A stretch of DNA of 64,000 bases from ZC4RG20 sp036381515 (GTDB lineage Bacteria > Pseudomonadota > Gammaproteobacteria > Steroidobacterales > Rariloculaceae), in NCBI GenBank assembly GCA_036381515.1, contig DASVCR010000080.1, positions 1-64,000 on the forward strand, read 5' to 3'. Under the pieces are notes generated by a model, which ran no database searches, was not told where the DNA came from, and saw nothing but the letters and a program-made list of their open reading frames with translations. Of the stretch, positions 61,234-64,000 are shown one piece after another. The translations under genes and the position numbers were made by a program. The first letter of the stretch is position 1; the number at the start of each line of letters is the position of its first letter.

Positions 61234-62517
61234 TCAGACCTCGGAGAACGGTCCGGTGCTGTCGGCGAAGCTCTCGAACTCCTCCGCTGGCACGCCCGCC
61301 CGGTCCAGTATCGTGACCAACAGGTTCGCGTGCGGCGTGTCCTGCGGGTAGTGCAGATGCTGCCCGCCGCGGATGCCGCCGCCCCGCCCGATCAGGGCCT
61401 GCGGCAGCGGATCGTTGTTGTGCGCGTCGCTGTTCGCCATATTGCTGCCGAACAGGATGATCGCCTGATCGAGCAGCGAGCCTTCGCCGTTCGGCGTCTC
61501 CTTGAGGCGCTGCGCGAACTTCGCGAATACCGCCGTGTGGTAATTCTGGATCAGGCGCAGGTTCGCGACCCGCTCCGGATAGCCGCCCCAGTGCGACGTC
61601 GGATGGAAGGCCTCGAAGACGCCGAGGTTCGGGTACGTGCGCATGCTCGCTTCCTTGACCATCCGCATCGACGCGACGCGCGTGCGGTTCGTCTGCCATG
61701 CGAGCGCGATCATCTCGAACTGCACGTCCAGCAGCTCGCCGAAGTCGTCGGGCGCGCCGAGCGGCGCCTCCGGCAGATCGGAGAACGCCTCCGCGTTCTC
61801 GGCGAGCCGCTGCACGCGGAGCTCGACGGCGCGGACCGAATCGAGATAGCTCTCGACCTTCGCCCTGTCCGACGCATCGAGCTTCCGGACCAGGCTCGCG
61901 GTCGAGTCCTTCACGTAGTCGAGCAGGCTCCTCTGCGTGCGCAGGATCGCCTCGCGCTCCTCGTGCGTCTGCCCCTGCCCGAACATCGAGAAGAACACCT
62001 TGCGCGGATTGCCCTCCATCGGCAGCGGCTGATCCGGCGTGCGGAACGAGATGACGCCGCCGGGCTCGCCGCAAAGCTCCATCGACGGCAAGGGCGTGTC
62101 CTTGCCGAGATGCCGCGCCGCGATCTGGTCGACCGTGACGCCGACGCCGGTCTCGGGGTTGCGGAAGCGCGGGTTCACCGCGTTCAGCCACGTCTCCTCG
62201 ATGATGCCGTGCGGGTTCGAGCTCTCGCCCCCCTTGTTGCGCAGGCCGCTGACGACGGTCACGTGCTCGCGCAGCGGCGCGAGCGGCTCGAGGATGAACG
62301 GGAACTCGAAGTCGCGGCCGACCCTCGCGGGCTCCCACTCCTCCTGCAGCGCGCCGTGCGGGAAGTAGACGAAGCCGAGGTACGGCCGCGGCGCCGCGGC
62401 AGTCTGCGCGAGCGCGGTCCCCGCCGGGATCATCGCGTCGAGCAGAGGCAGGGCGATCGACGCGCCGGCGCCCTTGAGCACGGTGCGTCTCGACAGGTGC
62501 TTCTTCGTCAGGAACAT
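61234..62517 (-). CDS. DUF1552 domain-containing exported protein
   Basis: A 427-residue protein matching DUF1552 over its length. A TAT-like leader (LSRRTVLKGAGASIALPLLDAM) precedes YLGFVYFPHGALQEEWEP, LREHVTVVSGLRNKGGESSN, GVTVDQIAARHLGKDTPLPSMEL and the end block IILFGSNMANSDAHNNDPLPQALIGRGGG. DUF1552 proteins are alkaline-phosphatase-superfamily-like in character and nearly always sit next to DUF1592 cytochrome proteins, as here (21-base gap). They are abundant in planctomycetes and also found in other environmental bacteria. The reaction is unknown. Confidence 0.9.
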   Translation of the reverse strand: MFLTKKHLSRRTVLKGAGASIALPLLDAMIPAGTALAQTAAAPRPYLGFVYFPHGALQEEWEPARVGRDFEFPFILEPLAPLREHVTVVSGLRNKGGESSNPHGIIEETWLNAVNPRFRNPETGVGVTVDQIAARHLGKDTPLPSMELCGEPGGVISFRTPDQPLPMEGNPRKVFFSMFGQGQTHEEREAILRTQRSLLDYVKDSTASLVRKLDASDRAKVESYLDSVRAVELRVQRLAENAEAFSDLPEAPLGAPDDFGELLDVQFEMIALAWQTNRTRVASMRMVKEASMRTYPNLGVFEAFHPTSHWGGYPERVANLRLIQNYHTAVFAKFAQRLKETPNGEGSLLDQAIILFGSNMANSDAHNNDPLPQALIGRGGGIRGGQHLHYPQDTPHANLLVTILDRAGVPAEEFESFADSTGPFSEV

Positions 62518-62538
62518 CGCTGGTCCTCCAGTTATCCG

Positions 62539-64000
62539 CTACCTCGCGGCCGCCTGGATCATGTTCGGGGCCTCGCGCTTACGGAAAGCCTCGCTCGTGA
62601 CGATACCGAGCACGATGGATTCGAAACGGTAGTCGTCGTCGGCCGCCTGCCGGACGATCTCGCGTACCGCGGGCATATCGCGATAGTCGAGGCTGCGGCC
62701 GAGGGCATAGGCGAACAGGTTCTCGGTGAGCGTCTGCACGAAGCGCTCGGGCTCGGCGACGAGCGCGCGGCGCAGATCGTCGGGGCCCGTCACCGCCGTC
62801 CCGTCGGGCAGCACGCCCGATGCGTCGATCGGCGTCAGCGTATCCGGGTCGACGCTCCGGAACTGTCCGACGGCGTTGAAGTTCTCGAGCGCGAAGCCGA
62901 GCGGGTCCATCACGCCGTGACAGGCGAAGCACGCGGGGCTTTCGCGATGCTGCTCGAGCCGCGCCCGCAGCGTCTTCGGCCGGCCGCGCTCGTTGCGCGG
63001 CAGCTCGGGAACGTCCGGCGGCGGTTGGGGCGGTTCCGCGCCGAGGAGCCGCTCGAGGATCCAGGCGCCGCGCAGCACCGGCGACGTGCGATTCGGATAC
63101 GCGGTCATCATCAGGATCGCGCCCTTCCCGAGCAGCCCGTGGCGGCGGCTGTCCTCGAGCGTCACGCGGCGGAAGCGGGCGCCCTTCACCGTCTCGATGC
63201 CGTAATGCATCGCGAGCCGCTCGTTGAGAAACGTGTAGTCGGCCGTCAGCAGATCGACGACGCTGCCGCCGCCGCGCAGCACGCTGTCGATGAACAGGTA
63301 AAGCTCCTGCTTCAGCAGCGCGCGCGGATCGTACAACCCGCTCGCGTGCGGGAACTCGCCGCGGTCCGGCGTGATCTCGTCGAGCTTCGCGACGCCGAGC
63401 CACTGGAACGCGAAACCGTCGACGAGCGACTGCGCGCGCGGATCGGCGAGCATCCTTCGGACCTGCTCCGCGAGCACGCGGCGATCGCCGAGCCGCGACT
63501 GCGTCGCGAGATCGAGCAGCTCCTCGTCCGGCAGGCTGCTCCACAGGAAGAACGACAGACGCGACGCGAGCTCGAAGTCGTCGAGCGCGACGAGGTCGTC
63601 TCCCCTGCCCGCCTCGGCGCGGTACAGGAAGTGCGGGCTCACGAGGATCGCGGAGAGCGCTTCGCGGACGCCGCGCTCGAAGCCGCCCTCGCGGAAGCCC
63701 GCATCGTAGAACGCCATCAGCCCGTCGAGATCCTCGTCCGTGACCGGGCGTCGGAACGCGCGCTCGGCGAGGTTCGCGACGATGTCGAGCGCGCAGCGCC
63801 TCTCCTCGCCTGCCTCGGCCGGCTCGCAGATGAAGATCTTCTCGCGGCTCGGGGACATGCTGAGGCCCGTGACCGACAACGGGCCGCGGATCTGCAGCGC
63901 GTGCGCGGCCTGGATGCGCTCCTGGCCGCCCTCGAGCGCGATCGTGCGAATGCGCTCGTCGCTCTCCGCGAAGCTGCGATGCACGAACGTGACGGCGAGC
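62539..64000 (-). CDS. DUF1592/DUF1588/DUF1585 cytochrome protein, 5' end beyond window
   Basis: At least 487 residues of a planctomycete-type multidomain haem protein; the frame runs off the right edge, so the N-terminus, including any cytochrome domain, is not visible. In order it shows the DUF1595 region (CALDIVANLAERAFRRPVTDEDL), DUF1592 (FELASRLSFFLWSSLPDEELL, FAFQWLGVAKLDEITPD, TFLNERLAMHYGI), DUF1588 with haem-type motif CFACHGVMDPLGFALENFNAVG, and DUF1585 (ENLFAYALGRSLDYRDMPAV). It precedes DUF1552, ankyrin and MBL genes in one operon. Electron transfer for an oxidative periplasmic reaction is likely, substrate unknown. Confidence 0.9.
   Translation of the reverse strand, partial: LAVTFVHRSFAESDERIRTIALEGGQERIQAAHALQIRGPLSVTGLSMSPSREKIFICEPAEAGEERRCALDIVANLAERAFRRPVTDEDLDGLMAFYDAGFREGGFERGVREALSAILVSPHFLYRAEAGRGDDLVALDDFELASRLSFFLWSSLPDEELLDLATQSRLGDRRVLAEQVRRMLADPRAQSLVDGFAFQWLGVAKLDEITPDRGEFPHASGLYDPRALLKQELYLFIDSVLRGGGSVVDLLTADYTFLNERLAMHYGIETVKGARFRRVTLEDSRRHGLLGKGAILMMTAYPNRTSPVLRGAWILERLLGAEPPQPPPDVPELPRNERGRPKTLRARLEQHRESPACFACHGVMDPLGFALENFNAVGQFRSVDPDTLTPIDASGVLPDGTAVTGPDDLRRALVAEPERFVQTLTENLFAYALGRSLDYRDMPAVREIVRQAADDDYRFESIVLGIVTSEAFRKREAPNMIQAAAR

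Overview
This is a high-GC, coding-dense bacterial chromosome segment from a Gram-negative organism. Two TonB-dependent receptors, DsbA, lipoproteins, TAT-type signal peptides and PQQ dehydrogenases with fused cytochrome c domains all point to an outer membrane and a respiratory periplasm. The gene mix (DUF6152 with 'PDLSGVW'-type secreted proteins, SapC, DUF1552/DUF1592, a degraded integron) is most like an environmental gammaproteobacterium, but there is no rRNA or marker gene here, so that placement is inference.

Layout. 0-8.6 kb: a divergent glycan locus. One arm has a heparinase II/III-type protein and two sulfotransferases; the other has a GT4 glycosyltransferase, a membrane GT39-like glycosyltransferase and a DUF4159 protein. 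8.6-20.5 kb: mostly housekeeping and periplasmic metabolism, with a PQQ alcohol dehydrogenase, dsbA, panB, a DUF6152/secreted-protein pair, a UvrD-like helicase, a type B carboxylesterase and a CapA-like protein. 20.7-32.4 kb: an accessory island. It contains the wreck of a divergent AraC/epimerase pair, a dead integron integrase, a putative attI core, two gene cassettes and one clear attC site. An ECF sigma/anti-sigma/DUF4252 operon, a decayed methyltransferase, a metallothionein-like gene and an AraC regulator follow, then an IS21-family element with inactivated istA and istB, a 5-bp target duplication and TG..CA ends, and finally an ATPase + DUF4276 gene pair that looks like a defence operon. 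32.4-46.5 kb: a second PQQ dehydrogenase (lipoprotein), an HsaA-type flavin monooxygenase, an NlpE-like lipoprotein, a TonB receptor, a repeat cluster, an SDR, an alpha/beta hydrolase, a metallo-beta-lactamase-fold (MBL) hydrolase, an SRPBCC protein and a diguanylate cyclase. 46.8-64 kb: an Aas-type acyltransferase/acyl-ACP synthetase, a large TonB receptor, a GDSL esterase, a second DUF6152/secreted-protein operon, divergent SapC and phytanoyl-CoA dioxygenase genes, a TAT-exported esterase, and a minus-strand operon of DUF1592, DUF1552, ankyrin-repeat and TAT-exported MBL proteins that runs off the right edge.

Two families of intergenic palindromes recur through the window, one built on TGTCAGACAC and one on GGGTCAGAGCCC. 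They sit in panB's leader, beside a truncated gene fragment, between operon members and in a 0.75-kb cluster. No mobilising transposase for them is present. The candidates most worth a second look are the ATPase/DUF4276 pair, the sulfated-glycan locus, the integron relic with its two cassettes, the IS21 copy whose istA stop codons are all explained by C-to-T changes, and the compound hairpin near 58.7 kb with a tRNA-like 3' end inside it.
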